A stretch of 16,964 nt of DNA from CAVXYG01 sp963766005 (lineage in GTDB: Bacteria > Actinomycetota > Actinomycetes > S36-B12 > GCA-2699445): the NCBI GenBank assembly GCA_963766005.1, contig CAVXYG010000019.1, positions 1 through 16,964 on the forward strand. The letters run 5' to 3'. Below, piece by piece: positions 7,523 through 14,454 of this stretch. Numbering within the stretch: the first letter of the stretch is position 1; the number at the start of each line of letters is the position of its first letter. The position numbers and the translations under genes are program-made. The notes beneath the pieces are model-generated. The model was not told the origin of the DNA. It worked only from the letters and a program-made list of their open reading frames with translations, and made no database searches.

Positions 7523-8255
7523 GCCGCAGTTCCTGCTGACCCTGCTGCAGCTGCAGCAGGCCGACCTGACGCTGGAGCGGTTGTCCGCCCGCCGCCAGGC
7601 GCTGCCCGAGACCCGCCGTGCGAAGGAACTCGCGGTCGAGGCCGCGGCGGCTCGCGACCGTGCCGTGATGCGGCGCACCGAGGCCTCGGACCTGCAGCGC
7701 GAGGTCCGCAAGTTGGACGACGAGGTCGACAAGGTCCGCGCCCGCGCCAAGCGCGATGCCGACCTTCTGGCATCCGGAACCGTGGTTGCCGCACGGCAGC
7801 TGTCGGAGCTGCAGCACGAGATCGGCAGCCTGGAGCGTCGCCAATCCGATCTGGAGGACGCCGAGCTGGAGCTCATGGAGCAGGTGGAGCAGGCGGAGCG
7901 GGCGCAGCTGCAGGCAGAGTCCGATCGCGACCAGCGCGCAGCCGCGGCCCAGCAGTCGGCCGCAGATGCCAGCGCAGCTCTGGCGGCGCTCACCGCGGAG
8001 CAGCGCGAGGTCGAGCAGCGACGCGGCGCTCTTGCGGCCGAGGTCCCCGAGGATCTGCTCGCGCTGTACGAACGGATCCGCTCCGGCCACGGCGGCATCG
8101 CGGCCGCCGAGTTCGCCGGCGACCAGTGCGGTGCCTGCCGGCTGCAGATGATCCCCGCCGAGCTGGCAGAGGTGAAGACCGCCCCGGTCGACGACGTGGT
8201 GCGCTGCGAGGAGTGCGGTCGCATCCTGGTCCGCACCGAGCTGCTGCGGTCGTGA
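7512..8255 (+). CDS. CT398-like coiled-coil protein with C4 zinc ribbon
   Basis: This 247-residue protein is a long charged coiled coil (about residues 8-175) ending in a C4 zinc ribbon with Cys206/Cys209 and Cys232/Cys235 (CGAC and CEEC). That is the CT398/zf-RING_7 architecture regularly found next to Nif3; its molecular function is not established. I chose TTG at 7512 because it gives the KTEPQFLLTLLQLQ N-terminus that fits the family and has GGGGG five bases upstream. GTG at 7497 would add five residues. The gene overlaps nif3 by 11 bases and shares a GTGA overlap with the phosphatase, so the three form one operon. A long antisense frame across this cluster is a GC-rich shadow. Confidence 0.88.
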   Translation: MKTEPQFLLTLLQLQQADLTLERLSARRQALPETRRAKELAVEAAAARDRAVMRRTEASDLQREVRKLDDEVDKVRARAKRDADLLASGTVVAARQLSELQHEIGSLERRQSDLEDAELELMEQVEQAERAQLQAESDRDQRAAAAQQSAADASAALAALTAEQREVEQRRGALAAEVPEDLLALYERIRSGHGGIAAAEFAGDQCGACRLQMIPAELAEVKTAPVDDVVRCEECGRILVRTELLRS

Positions 8256-8914
8256 CGCAGTCCGCCCCGGACCTGGCCGAGCCCCACCGTTTGATCCTGG
8301 TACGGCACGGGCAGACGCCGCACACGGCGGACTTCCGCATCAGCGGTGCCGGATTCCGGCCGGAGCCGGGATTGGATCCGGTGGGCGAGCAGCAGGCGCT
8401 GGCGGCGGCACGGCGCCTCGCGCGGCTGTCTGGGCCGATCGACGAGGTGCTGGTCTCCCCGCTGCGCCGCACGCGGCAGACAGCTGCCGTCATCGTCGCG
8501 GAGTTGGGCGCTGCCGAGCCGAGGGTCGTGGAGGCATGGTCCGAGGCGCACTTCGGGCGGTGGGAGGGGATGTCGGTCCCGGACGTCGTCGAGCAGTACC
8601 CGGGGGCGTGGGAAGCCATGATGGCCGACGCGGAGTTGGCGCCGCCGGGCGGCGAGTCCCTCAGCGCGGTGCGGCGGCGCGTGGTCGGGGCGTGGGACGC
8701 GGTCACCGCGCCGGGCCGAACCACCCTGGTCATCACCCACCTCACGCCCATCCGCATCGTGGTGGCCCATGCGCTCAGCACGCCCCAGGAGTCCTTCGGC
8801 AGGGTCGTCGCGCTGCCGGGCTCCATCACGCTCGTGGAGCGCTGGGCGGACCAGGGCGCAGCCGTGCTGGCCGTCGGGGAACGACCGGATCTGGCGGAGG
8901 ACCGCGGCCGCTGA
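8252..8914 (+). CDS. Histidine phosphatase (phosphoglycerate mutase-like)
   Basis: This 220-residue protein carries the full histidine phosphatase catalytic set. It has VRHG with nucleophile His19 at residues 17-20, SPLRRTRQTA at 69-78, the acid Glu98 before FGRWEG, and the second histidine His163 in ITHLTPIRI. It would dephosphorylate a small phosphoester in the cytoplasm. In mycobacteria the equivalent third gene encodes an RNase HI domain fused to a CobC-like phosphatase (Rv2228c, about 360 residues). Here the RNase H half is absent and the protein begins directly at the phosphatase domain. The GTG start overlaps the previous stop by 4 bases, leaving no room for a longer N-terminus. Alpha-ribazole phosphatase is a common annotation for this group, but no cobalamin genes are nearby, so the substrate is open. 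Confidence 0.9.
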   Translation: MTQSAPDLAEPHRLILVRHGQTPHTADFRISGAGFRPEPGLDPVGEQQALAAARRLARLSGPIDEVLVSPLRRTRQTAAVIVAELGAAEPRVVEAWSEAHFGRWEGMSVPDVVEQYPGAWEAMMADAELAPPGGESLSAVRRRVVGAWDAVTAPGRTTLVITHLTPIRIVVAHALSTPQESFGRVVALPGSITLVERWADQGAAVLAVGERPDLAEDRGR

Positions 8915-8994
8915 TCGGTGTCGACACCCGGCGCAGGGGTCGGCATGCCGGCGATCCGGAGTGCAGGCACCCGATCCGGGATGGCTGGACCCTC

Positions 8995-9156
8995 GCGGGA
9001 GTGCTGACCCGCGCCCGGGTGCTGGACGACCCGGGAGTGCTGACTGACGCGGGAGTTGACTGACGCGGGAGTGCTGACTGACGCGGGAGTGCTGGCTGAC
9101 GCCGGGAGTGCTGACCGACGCCGGAGTGCTGGACTGACGCGGGAGTGCCGGGTCGA
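8995..9156. repeat. Degenerate ~18-bp tandem repeat, about nine copies
   Basis: The core GGGAGTGCTG, usually followed by ACTGACGC, recurs with core starts at 8997, 9017, 9033, 9051, 9067, 9085, 9104, 9122 and 9141. Successive spacings are 20, 16, 18, 16, 18, 19, 18 and 19 bases. Copies 3-6 are nearly identical; the outer copies carry substitutions or small deletions. The spacing changes break any reading frame, so the array is not coding. It lacks the repeat/unique-spacer layout of CRISPR. It may be a minisatellite or a cluster of protein binding sites. Confidence 0.85.
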
Positions 9157-9330
9157 GGCGTCTCGCCGCAGCAGCCTCCGTTTCACGGGACCGAGGTAGC
9201 CCCTCGGCGCCATGTGTCGAACCTGTCGACGTCCCCTTCCACCGCCGGGACGGCGCGTGCGCGAGTCGCCGCCGGGGGGCGTTGCGCTGCCTCCTCAGGC
9301 GTCCGCGGTCCTCACGGGGGTGGCGAAATC

Positions 9331-9359
9331 GCGACACCGCGAGTTCGTTGGCCTACGAT
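9331..9359 (+). promoter_or_regulatory. Promoter of the UspA-like/M23 gene
   Basis: A -35-like GCGACA at 9331-9336 and a -10 TACGAT at 9354-9359 are separated by 17 bases. The predicted start at 9366 gives a 26-base leader containing GGAGG at 9382-9386. That start also coincides with a GTG codon opening a nine-codon reading frame. Confidence 0.55.
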
Positions 9360-9391
9360 TCCAGCGTGATCTTGACATCGCGGAGGCCTCG

Positions 9392-11299
9392 TTGAATGCA
9401 GTCGTCATCCCGCAAATGGGCGTTCTCATCATGGACGACGGCAGGGAATTCGGAGATCGGGCGACCGCCTCCATCATGCGGACGCGACCGACCTCGGTGC
9501 GGCTTGCGCTCCAGGGCGCCCCGGAGCGGCCGGGCCTGCGCACCGTCGGCATCGTGCCGCCGGAGAAGTTCACACTGCGCACCGCGGTGACTGCCGCCGC
9601 TGCGGAGGGGCTGTTCTGGATCGCGGCGCCCCGCGCCGCGCAGGACCCGTTGTCGGCGTTCGTGGACGCGGCACGCGGAGCGGCAGGCGTCCTGGACGAG
9701 CGGCACACCGGGTTCGCGATCGGCTTCCTGGACCCGGAGCGGGAGGTGCGCAAGATCGCTCTCGTGGCCGATCTGCGCGACACCGTCACCACCGGCATCG
9801 CTGCCTGGGCCGCCGTCGGCGCGGCGACGATGTACGCCACTTCGCTGGACGTGCTGGTCCTGGGGGCCGAGGAGGACAGTCAACCGAAGCAGTGGCGCGA
9901 CGCGGTGGAGTTGTTCAGCGTCCGCGGCGACGGCGAGGAGGTGTTCCTCGACGCAATGGAGCGGGCCGAGGAGCACGGCATCGCGATGCGCTGGGTACCG
10001 CTGGGCGCGTCCGTCGATCGGCCCGAGACGATCCTACGAGCCGTCGCCAACGGCGGCTACGATCTCGTGGTCGACGATCTGCCGCCCATCAACGTGGGGC
10101 CGCGGCCCGGGCGCCGTCGCCGCGTGCAGGCTGCGCTGTCCCAAGCTGGTAGCAGCGCCACGGCTTACCGCCTCGTGCGCGACGCGCAGTGCAGTGTGGT
10201 GGTGGTGCTCGACGCGGCCCGCATGGGGCTGGTGCCGCAGGACATGGCCCGTGCCGGTGCGGCCGCGATCGCGCTCGGCGTCGTGGGTGCCGGAGCCGTG
10301 GCCGCAACCTCGGCGGCGGCGAGCACGCAGACGGAAACGACGGCGGCTATGACGGCGACCGAGACCTCGGCGGCGAGCGCCGCAGTGGCACAGGTGGAGG
10401 CACCGCCGCTGGACTACGCCTCGATGACCGCGGAGGACCTCGCCAGCCTCGAGCAGCAGCGAGACCAGGCCGCGGCTGCCAAGAGCGAAGCGTCGTCACA
10501 GCTGCAGATCCGCCAGGACGCCCTCGCGAAGAACGCCGCGGAGTTGGAGAAGGTCGCCCAGCAGGAGGCGGCGGTGGAGCCGACGATCGAGGAGGCCCGC
10601 GAAGCGGCGGACGAGGCATCCAAGAAGGCGACGTACACCCAGATCATGGCCAGCGGGCCGTTGTCGATACTGCCGGGCGGACCGACCTCGGAGGAGGTGG
10701 CCGAGGCCAAAGCGGAAGCCGAGGCTGCTGAGCAGCGGTTGGAGGACGTGGAGGCCCAGTTCGAGGAGTTGGAGGCGCAGGAGGCCGAGCTCGCCGATCA
10801 GGTGAAGTGGCTCGAGCACCAGGTGTCGATGACCGAGGCCGAACTCGCCGCGGCCGAGCAGGAAGCCGCAATCCTGAGCCAGCAGGCATCGGAGCTGAAG
10901 TGGACCCTCAACCCCGTTGTCGTCCCGACCCAGGCCGGGTACTCCATCAGTTCCGGCTTCGGTGCCGGCGGCGGCTACTGGAGCAGCGGATCCCACACGG
11001 GCCTGGACTTCGCCCAGCCGCAGGGTGCCGACGTGTACGCCGCGAAGAACGGCACGGTCGTGGAGGCCGGCTGGGGCGGAGCCTACGGCAACACCATCGT
11101 CATCCAGCACTCGGACGGAACCCAGACGCGGTACGCGCACCTGTCCGCCATCAACGTCAGTCTGGGGCAGAGCGTGACGGCCGGGCAACACATCGGCGAC
11201 GTCGGGTCGACCGGCAATTCCACCGGGCCGCATCTGCACTTCGAAGTGATGGATGCCAACGGCAATTTCATGGATCCCGCCGTATGGCTGGGGCTCTAG
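9392..11299 (+). CDS. Membrane protein: UspA-like region + coiled coil + M23 peptidase
   Basis: This 635-residue protein has four parts. Residues 120-278 resemble a universal-stress-protein fold (KIALVADLRD start, ANGGYDLVVDD, closing CSVVVVLD), but the usual ATP-binding glycine motif is not evident. Residues 285-310 form one alanine/glycine-rich membrane helix. An Ala/Glu-rich coiled coil spans about 345-500. The C-terminus is an M23 (LytM/Gly-Gly) endopeptidase with all zinc and catalytic residues: His535 and Asp539 (HTGLD), His583, and His614/His616 (HLH). The expected topology is cytoplasmic N-terminus and external peptidase acting on peptidoglycan cross-links, with no cleavable signal peptide. 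I chose TTG at 9392 because GGAGG lies five bases upstream; ATG at 9416 is the alternative. The peptidase is certain, the N-terminal assignment tentative. Coiled coil plus M23 resembles EnvC/FtsX-linked hydrolases. Confidence 0.9.
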   Translation: MNAVVIPQMGVLIMDDGREFGDRATASIMRTRPTSVRLALQGAPERPGLRTVGIVPPEKFTLRTAVTAAAAEGLFWIAAPRAAQDPLSAFVDAARGAAGVLDERHTGFAIGFLDPEREVRKIALVADLRDTVTTGIAAWAAVGAATMYATSLDVLVLGAEEDSQPKQWRDAVELFSVRGDGEEVFLDAMERAEEHGIAMRWVPLGASVDRPETILRAVANGGYDLVVDDLPPINVGPRPGRRRRVQAALSQAGSSATAYRLVRDAQCSVVVVLDAARMGLVPQDMARAGAAAIALGVVGAGAVAATSAAASTQTETTAAMTATETSAASAAVAQVEAPPLDYASMTAEDLASLEQQRDQAAAAKSEASSQLQIRQDALAKNAAELEKVAQQEAAVEPTIEEAREAADEASKKATYTQIMASGPLSILPGGPTSEEVAEAKAEAEAAEQRLEDVEAQFEELEAQEAELADQVKWLEHQVSMTEAELAAAEQEAAILSQQASELKWTLNPVVVPTQAGYSISSGFGAGGGYWSSGSHTGLDFAQPQGADVYAAKNGTVVEAGWGGAYGNTIVIQHSDGTQTRYAHLSAINVSLGQSVTAGQHIGDVGSTGNSTGPHLHFEVMDANGNFMDPAVWLGL

Positions 11300-11438
11300 C
11301 CGTGCCGAGGCTGAGGACAAGGGCGGCGGCCGTGAGCACCCCGCCGCTCGCCCACGGCAAGGGAGGAGCATCGGCGGGCGAGGGCGGCGCGGCACTCGGG
11401 CAGACGCCGATGAGAAGCAACTGCGGAAGGCGGATCGG

Positions 11439-12212
11439 ATGAGCAAGCAGGGCAACGAGGCGACGTGGCCGACCGACGTCCGGACCCTCGCGGTGGACGT
11501 GGGCGGCTCGGGCGTGAAGGCATCCGTGCTCGACCCGGGCGGGAACATGATCACCGAGCGGGTGCGGGTACAGACGCCGTACCCCTGTCCGCCTTCCCGG
11601 CTCGTCGATACCATCCTCGCAGTCACCGAGGAACTGCCGGCAGCGCAACGCGTCTCCGTGGGCTTCCCGGGGCTGATCCGGGAGGGGATCGTGCGCAACG
11701 TCCCGGCGCTCTCGCGTCGCGTCTACGGCGGCGAGGTCGATCCGGCGCTCCAGTCCAAATGGGTCGGCTTCGACCTCGGGCGGGCGCTCGCCCAGGCATT
11801 CGAGCTGCCGACCGTCGTGGTGAACGACGCCGATATGCAGGGCTGCGCGGTGGTGCGTGGCGAGGGCTTCGAGTTCGTCATGACGCTGGGCACCGGCACC
11901 GGTACCGCTCTGTTCAACAACGGCCAGCTCCTGCCGCACCTCGAGCTCGGCCACGCCCCGCTCCGCAAGGGCGAGACGGTCGAGCAGCAGATCGGGAACG
12001 TCGCCCGCAAGGCGGTGGGCAACAGGAGCTGGTCCAAGCGGGTCCGGCGCGCGATCAAGGCCTACCACGAGTACCTGTTCTTCGACCACCTCTACATCGG
12101 CGGTGGCAACGCCAAGCACCTCACCGCATCCCACCTGCCGCCCAACGCCGAAATCGTGCCGAACACGGCGGGCATCACCGGGGGCGTGCGGGTGTGGGAT
12201 CTGCTCGGATAG
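11439..12212 (+). CDS. ppgK: ROK-family kinase, polyphosphate glucokinase-like
   Basis: This 257-residue cytoplasmic sugar kinase has an N-terminal phosphate-binding loop DVGGSGVKASVLD at residues 20-32. The catalytic aspartate is Asp130 in VVVNDAD, followed by the GTGTGTALF loop at 151-159 and ELGH at 169-172. It lacks the CxCGxxGC zinc motif of most ROK kinases. Its C-terminal SWSKRVRRAI...YIGGGNAKHL block matches the polyphosphate/ATP-glucokinase branch (M. tuberculosis PPGK, about 265 residues). These enzymes phosphorylate glucose using polyphosphate or ATP. The ATG has GGAAGG about eight bases upstream; the open frame before it is the tail of the M23 gene in another frame. The next gene's start overlaps its stop. 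Donor preference cannot be read from sequence alone. Confidence 0.8.
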   Translation: MSKQGNEATWPTDVRTLAVDVGGSGVKASVLDPGGNMITERVRVQTPYPCPPSRLVDTILAVTEELPAAQRVSVGFPGLIREGIVRNVPALSRRVYGGEVDPALQSKWVGFDLGRALAQAFELPTVVVNDADMQGCAVVRGEGFEFVMTLGTGTGTALFNNGQLLPHLELGHAPLRKGETVEQQIGNVARKAVGNRSWSKRVRRAIKAYHEYLFFDHLYIGGGNAKHLTASHLPPNAEIVPNTAGITGGVRVWDLLG

Positions 12213-12805
12213 GCACTCTGAACGCCACCGCCCAGGAGTTCGAGGCGCTCATGCGGCGCATCCGGGCCTGCACCCTGTGCGCCGAGCATCTGCCGCTGGG
12301 ACCCCGGCCGGTGATCCAGGCCGACCCCCGCGCCCGGCTCCTCGTCGTGGGCCAAGCGCCCGGTCGGCGCGCCCACGACACCGGCTTGCCGTTCAACGAC
12401 GCCAGTGGCGACCGGCTGCGCGACTGGTTGGGCGTTGACCGGTCCACGTTCTACGATCGGCGCCTCGTCGCCCTCGTCCCGATGGGGTTCTGCTACCCGG
12501 GCACGACCTCGGCGGGCGATGCCCCGCCGAGGACGGAGTGCGCCCCCGCCTGGCGCGGTGCTCTGCTGCCGTGGTTGGCCGGCGTCCGGCTCACCGTGCT
12601 GGCCGGGAGCTACGCGCACGCCTACTATCTGGGCGCGCGTGGGACGGTCGCCGAGACGGTCGCCGCATGGCGGGCAACCCCGGACATGATCCCGGTGCCG
12701 CACCCGTCCCCCCGCAACACGGGCTGGCTGCGCCGCAATCCGTGGTTCGCCACGGACCTGCTGCCGCAGTTGCGGCACCGGGTCGCGGATGCCCTGACCG
12801 AGTGA
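12194..12805 (+). CDS. Uracil-DNA glycosylase family protein with Fe-S cluster cysteines
   Basis: This 203-residue protein belongs to the UDG superfamily, which removes uracil or other damaged bases from DNA. GQAPG at residues 53-57, TGLPFNDASGDRL at 63-75 and PHPSPRN at 169-175 correspond to the active-site motifs. Four cysteines, Cys26/Cys29 (CTLC) and Cys100/Cys116 spaced by 15 residues, match the [4Fe-4S] pattern of family 4 and 5 enzymes. Motif A has GQAPG where family 4 has GEAPG, so it is a divergent branch. The start is uncertain. GTG at 12194 keeps the helix before the first cysteine and overlaps the kinase gene by 19 bases. ATG at 12251 would leave only three residues before IRAC, and a CTG at 12218 would fit the family best but is a rare start codon. 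Confidence 0.82.
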   Translation: MGSARIGTLNATAQEFEALMRRIRACTLCAEHLPLGPRPVIQADPRARLLVVGQAPGRRAHDTGLPFNDASGDRLRDWLGVDRSTFYDRRLVALVPMGFCYPGTTSAGDAPPRTECAPAWRGALLPWLAGVRLTVLAGSYAHAYYLGARGTVAETVAAWRATPDMIPVPHPSPRNTGWLRRNPWFATDLLPQLRHRVADALTE

Positions 12806-12904
12806 GTCACCGCGGCCCGTGCCAGCCGGGACCCGGCGCTTCGCCCGGATCGCTCGGCCACGCCGCCGGCACGCCCGCAAGCGATGCACCTCGACGGGGG
12901 AACT

Positions 12905-12916
12905 GCTGCCGGCAGC
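12905..12916. terminator. Short palindrome between convergent genes
   Basis: GCTGCCGGCAGC is a perfect 12-base palindrome just past the stop of the minus-strand gene and 99 bases after the glycosylase stop. It could form a small hairpin acting in both directions, but the stem is short and there is no T tract. Confidence 0.25.
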
Positions 12917-12918
12917 CC

Positions 12919-14454
12919 TCAGGCGCTGCGCACGAACATCCCAACCACCGCAGCCACGCCCAGCACCGAACGCGGGTCGTAGGCGACCCGCCACAGGCCG
13001 CCGTGGTTCGCGGCATCGGCGAACAGGTCCATCGGATTGTGCGTCGGGACATCCGGGTTGGTGAGGCTGCTGGGGTCGCGCAGATCTCGCACCAGCAGGG
13101 CCGCCATCGCGGTGTTGCAGGTGTCGGGGTCAAACACCTCGATCCCGAACTGGTTGGCGCCGGCGTAGGCGGCGGCGAGGGCCTTGTTCTTGATCACCGA
13201 GTAGGTCCGGGTCGCCGGTGCCACGTTCAACGACACCCTGGTTCCGGCCGACCTCGCGGTCACGGCCCGGAACCGCTGCAGCCGCTTGGCCAGCAAGTAG
13301 TTCGGGCCCTGCTGCGGGACGATGCAGTCGGCGATGCCCACCTCGTTGCCGTCGTCGTCGAGCACGCTGGCCTTGTAGTTCGGCTGGAACAAGCCGGCCA
13401 GCCGCAGCGGGCGACGCGTGGATCGGGCGAGCTTGTTGTGCCGCCACCGCTCCCGCGCCATCGCCATCGCGGCCTCGGGCACGGCGAAGGCGTCGGTGGG
13501 TGTGGCCAGGTAGGCCAGCACGACGTCGCCGCGGGCGGCGGTGACGTCCGCCGCGATCGCATCGCAGGCCATGGACAGCCGAACGTGCAACGCGCCGTCG
13601 GCATAGCCGTAGTTCGCCAGGACGAAGCTGTCGTCGATCAGATCCAGCCAGCGACGGATCTGCGGGGCCTCGGTGACGATGTTCGCGCCGGCGATCTTTG
13701 CCAGCGCGGCGTAGTCCTCCGCCTCCGGCAGCGGCACGCCCTCTGGCACCGGGACGTGCAGGACTCCGGGGGAGTCCACCGCTGTGTCGATGAGGCGCTG
13801 CCAGACCGCAGGGCGCGGCAAGTCGATCGCCCAGACGTCGGCGCCCCATGCCAGCAGTTGCCGAAGCGGTCCGAGTTCGGCACCGGCGCCGAGCAGGACG
13901 ACGTGCACCCCCCGCAGGTCCAGCCATCCGGGCTCGTCGAGCACCGTCCCGATCGCGGTCTCGAAGCTCCGCTCAGCGATACCGGAGCGCGTCCATCGCG
14001 ACAGTTGCGCACGGATGTCCGAACCGTGCAGCAGGCGACCGCGGTACGGCAGCACGAGCTCCGGCGCCGAGAGTGCGCGGCGTCCGACGACGGCCACCTC
14101 GGCCAGTCCCGGACCGGTTGGGTCGGCGACCGCTTCGGCCAGATTGCGCTCCTGGCCATCCTGGCCGAACACGAACGCGTCGTGGAGGATCCGCAATCCG
14201 GTCGCGGCGACATGCCGGGTGTTGGCCGCGGACCGCGCAGCCACCGCAACCACGTCGCGGCACGGTCCGACGTAGTCCTCGCGCCAGTTGCGCGTTGCTG
14301 CGATCCGGTCGGCGAGGCCCGGGTCGAGTTCGCGCACGCTGCCCGCGAAGACGTCTTTGCCCAACCGGGTGCTGCTGCGCGAGCCGTCCTGCAGTGGGAA
14401 CTGTGCCCCGTCGGCGGCGGAACCGCCGCTGCCGGTGCGTGACTGCGCGCTCAC
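12919..14454 (-). CDS. Uncharacterised protein with Rossmann-type motif, coupled to PhaC-like gene
   Basis: I cannot assign a function to this 511-residue, largely soluble protein. Residues 182-214 read as a beta-alpha-beta nucleotide-binding element. A hydrophobic strand is followed by GAGAELG (G-x-G-x-x-x-G, residues 189-195), and the next strand ends in Asp211 (VWAIDLPRP), the position that usually selects NAD(H). Other striking segments are VLANYGYADGALHVRLS, LAYLATPTDAFAVPE, IVPQQGPNYLLAKRLQRFRA, and AYAGANQFGIEVFDPDTCNT near the C-terminus. The last 17 residues are hydrophobic (VLGVAAVVGMFV). The GTG start overlaps the PhaC-like stop in a GTGA tetranucleotide, so the two proteins are made together. 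I believe similar conserved hypothetical proteins exist in other actinobacteria, but this is from memory and unverified. A dehydrogenase- or reductase-like role is inference. Confidence 0.85.
   Translation of the reverse strand: MSAQSRTGSGGSAADGAQFPLQDGSRSSTRLGKDVFAGSVRELDPGLADRIAATRNWREDYVGPCRDVVAVAARSAANTRHVAATGLRILHDAFVFGQDGQERNLAEAVADPTGPGLAEVAVVGRRALSAPELVLPYRGRLLHGSDIRAQLSRWTRSGIAERSFETAIGTVLDEPGWLDLRGVHVVLLGAGAELGPLRQLLAWGADVWAIDLPRPAVWQRLIDTAVDSPGVLHVPVPEGVPLPEAEDYAALAKIAGANIVTEAPQIRRWLDLIDDSFVLANYGYADGALHVRLSMACDAIAADVTAARGDVVLAYLATPTDAFAVPEAAMAMARERWRHNKLARSTRRPLRLAGLFQPNYKASVLDDDGNEVGIADCIVPQQGPNYLLAKRLQRFRAVTARSAGTRVSLNVAPATRTYSVIKNKALAAAYAGANQFGIEVFDPDTCNTAMAALLVRDLRDPSSLTNPDVPTHNPMDLFADAANHGGLWRVAYDPRSVLGVAAVVGMFVRSA

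Larger units (their letters stand above)
8915..9391. other. Gene-free stretch with tandem array and promoter
   Basis: These 477 bp between the phosphatase and the M23 gene contain no convincing gene. Frames crossing it are repeat-derived or arginine/proline-rich. It holds a perfect 12-bp palindrome GGTGTCGACACC at 8917-8928 just after the phosphatase stop, the degenerate tandem array at 8995-9156, and the M23 gene promoter at 9331-9359. Confidence 0.6.

Noticed and set aside
8917..8928. Perfect palindrome GGTGTCGACACC after the phosphatase stop, considered as an operator
   Set aside because: It sits over 400 bp before the next promoter and at a gene end, so an operator role is not supported. 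Too short and loopless to call a terminator.
8995..9156. Repeat array considered as a CRISPR
   Set aside because: Units are directly abutting 16-20 bp copies with no unique spacers of constant length, and no cas genes are in the window.
6443..9337. 964-codon minus-strand open frame across the Nif3 cluster and tandem array
   Set aside because: It lies opposite three well-supported genes and its sequence is arginine/serine-rich with repeat-derived peptides; no recognisable domain.
11329..11358. GCCGTG / CACGGC pairing downstream of the M23 gene, considered as a terminator
   Set aside because: Only six paired bases with a long mismatched loop and no T tract; expected by chance in such GC-rich sequence.
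12538..14442. 634-codon plus-strand open frame opposite the Rossmann-like gene
   Set aside because: Antisense shadow: low-complexity Arg/Gly/His-rich product, while the minus-strand frame has protein-like composition and a coupled start.
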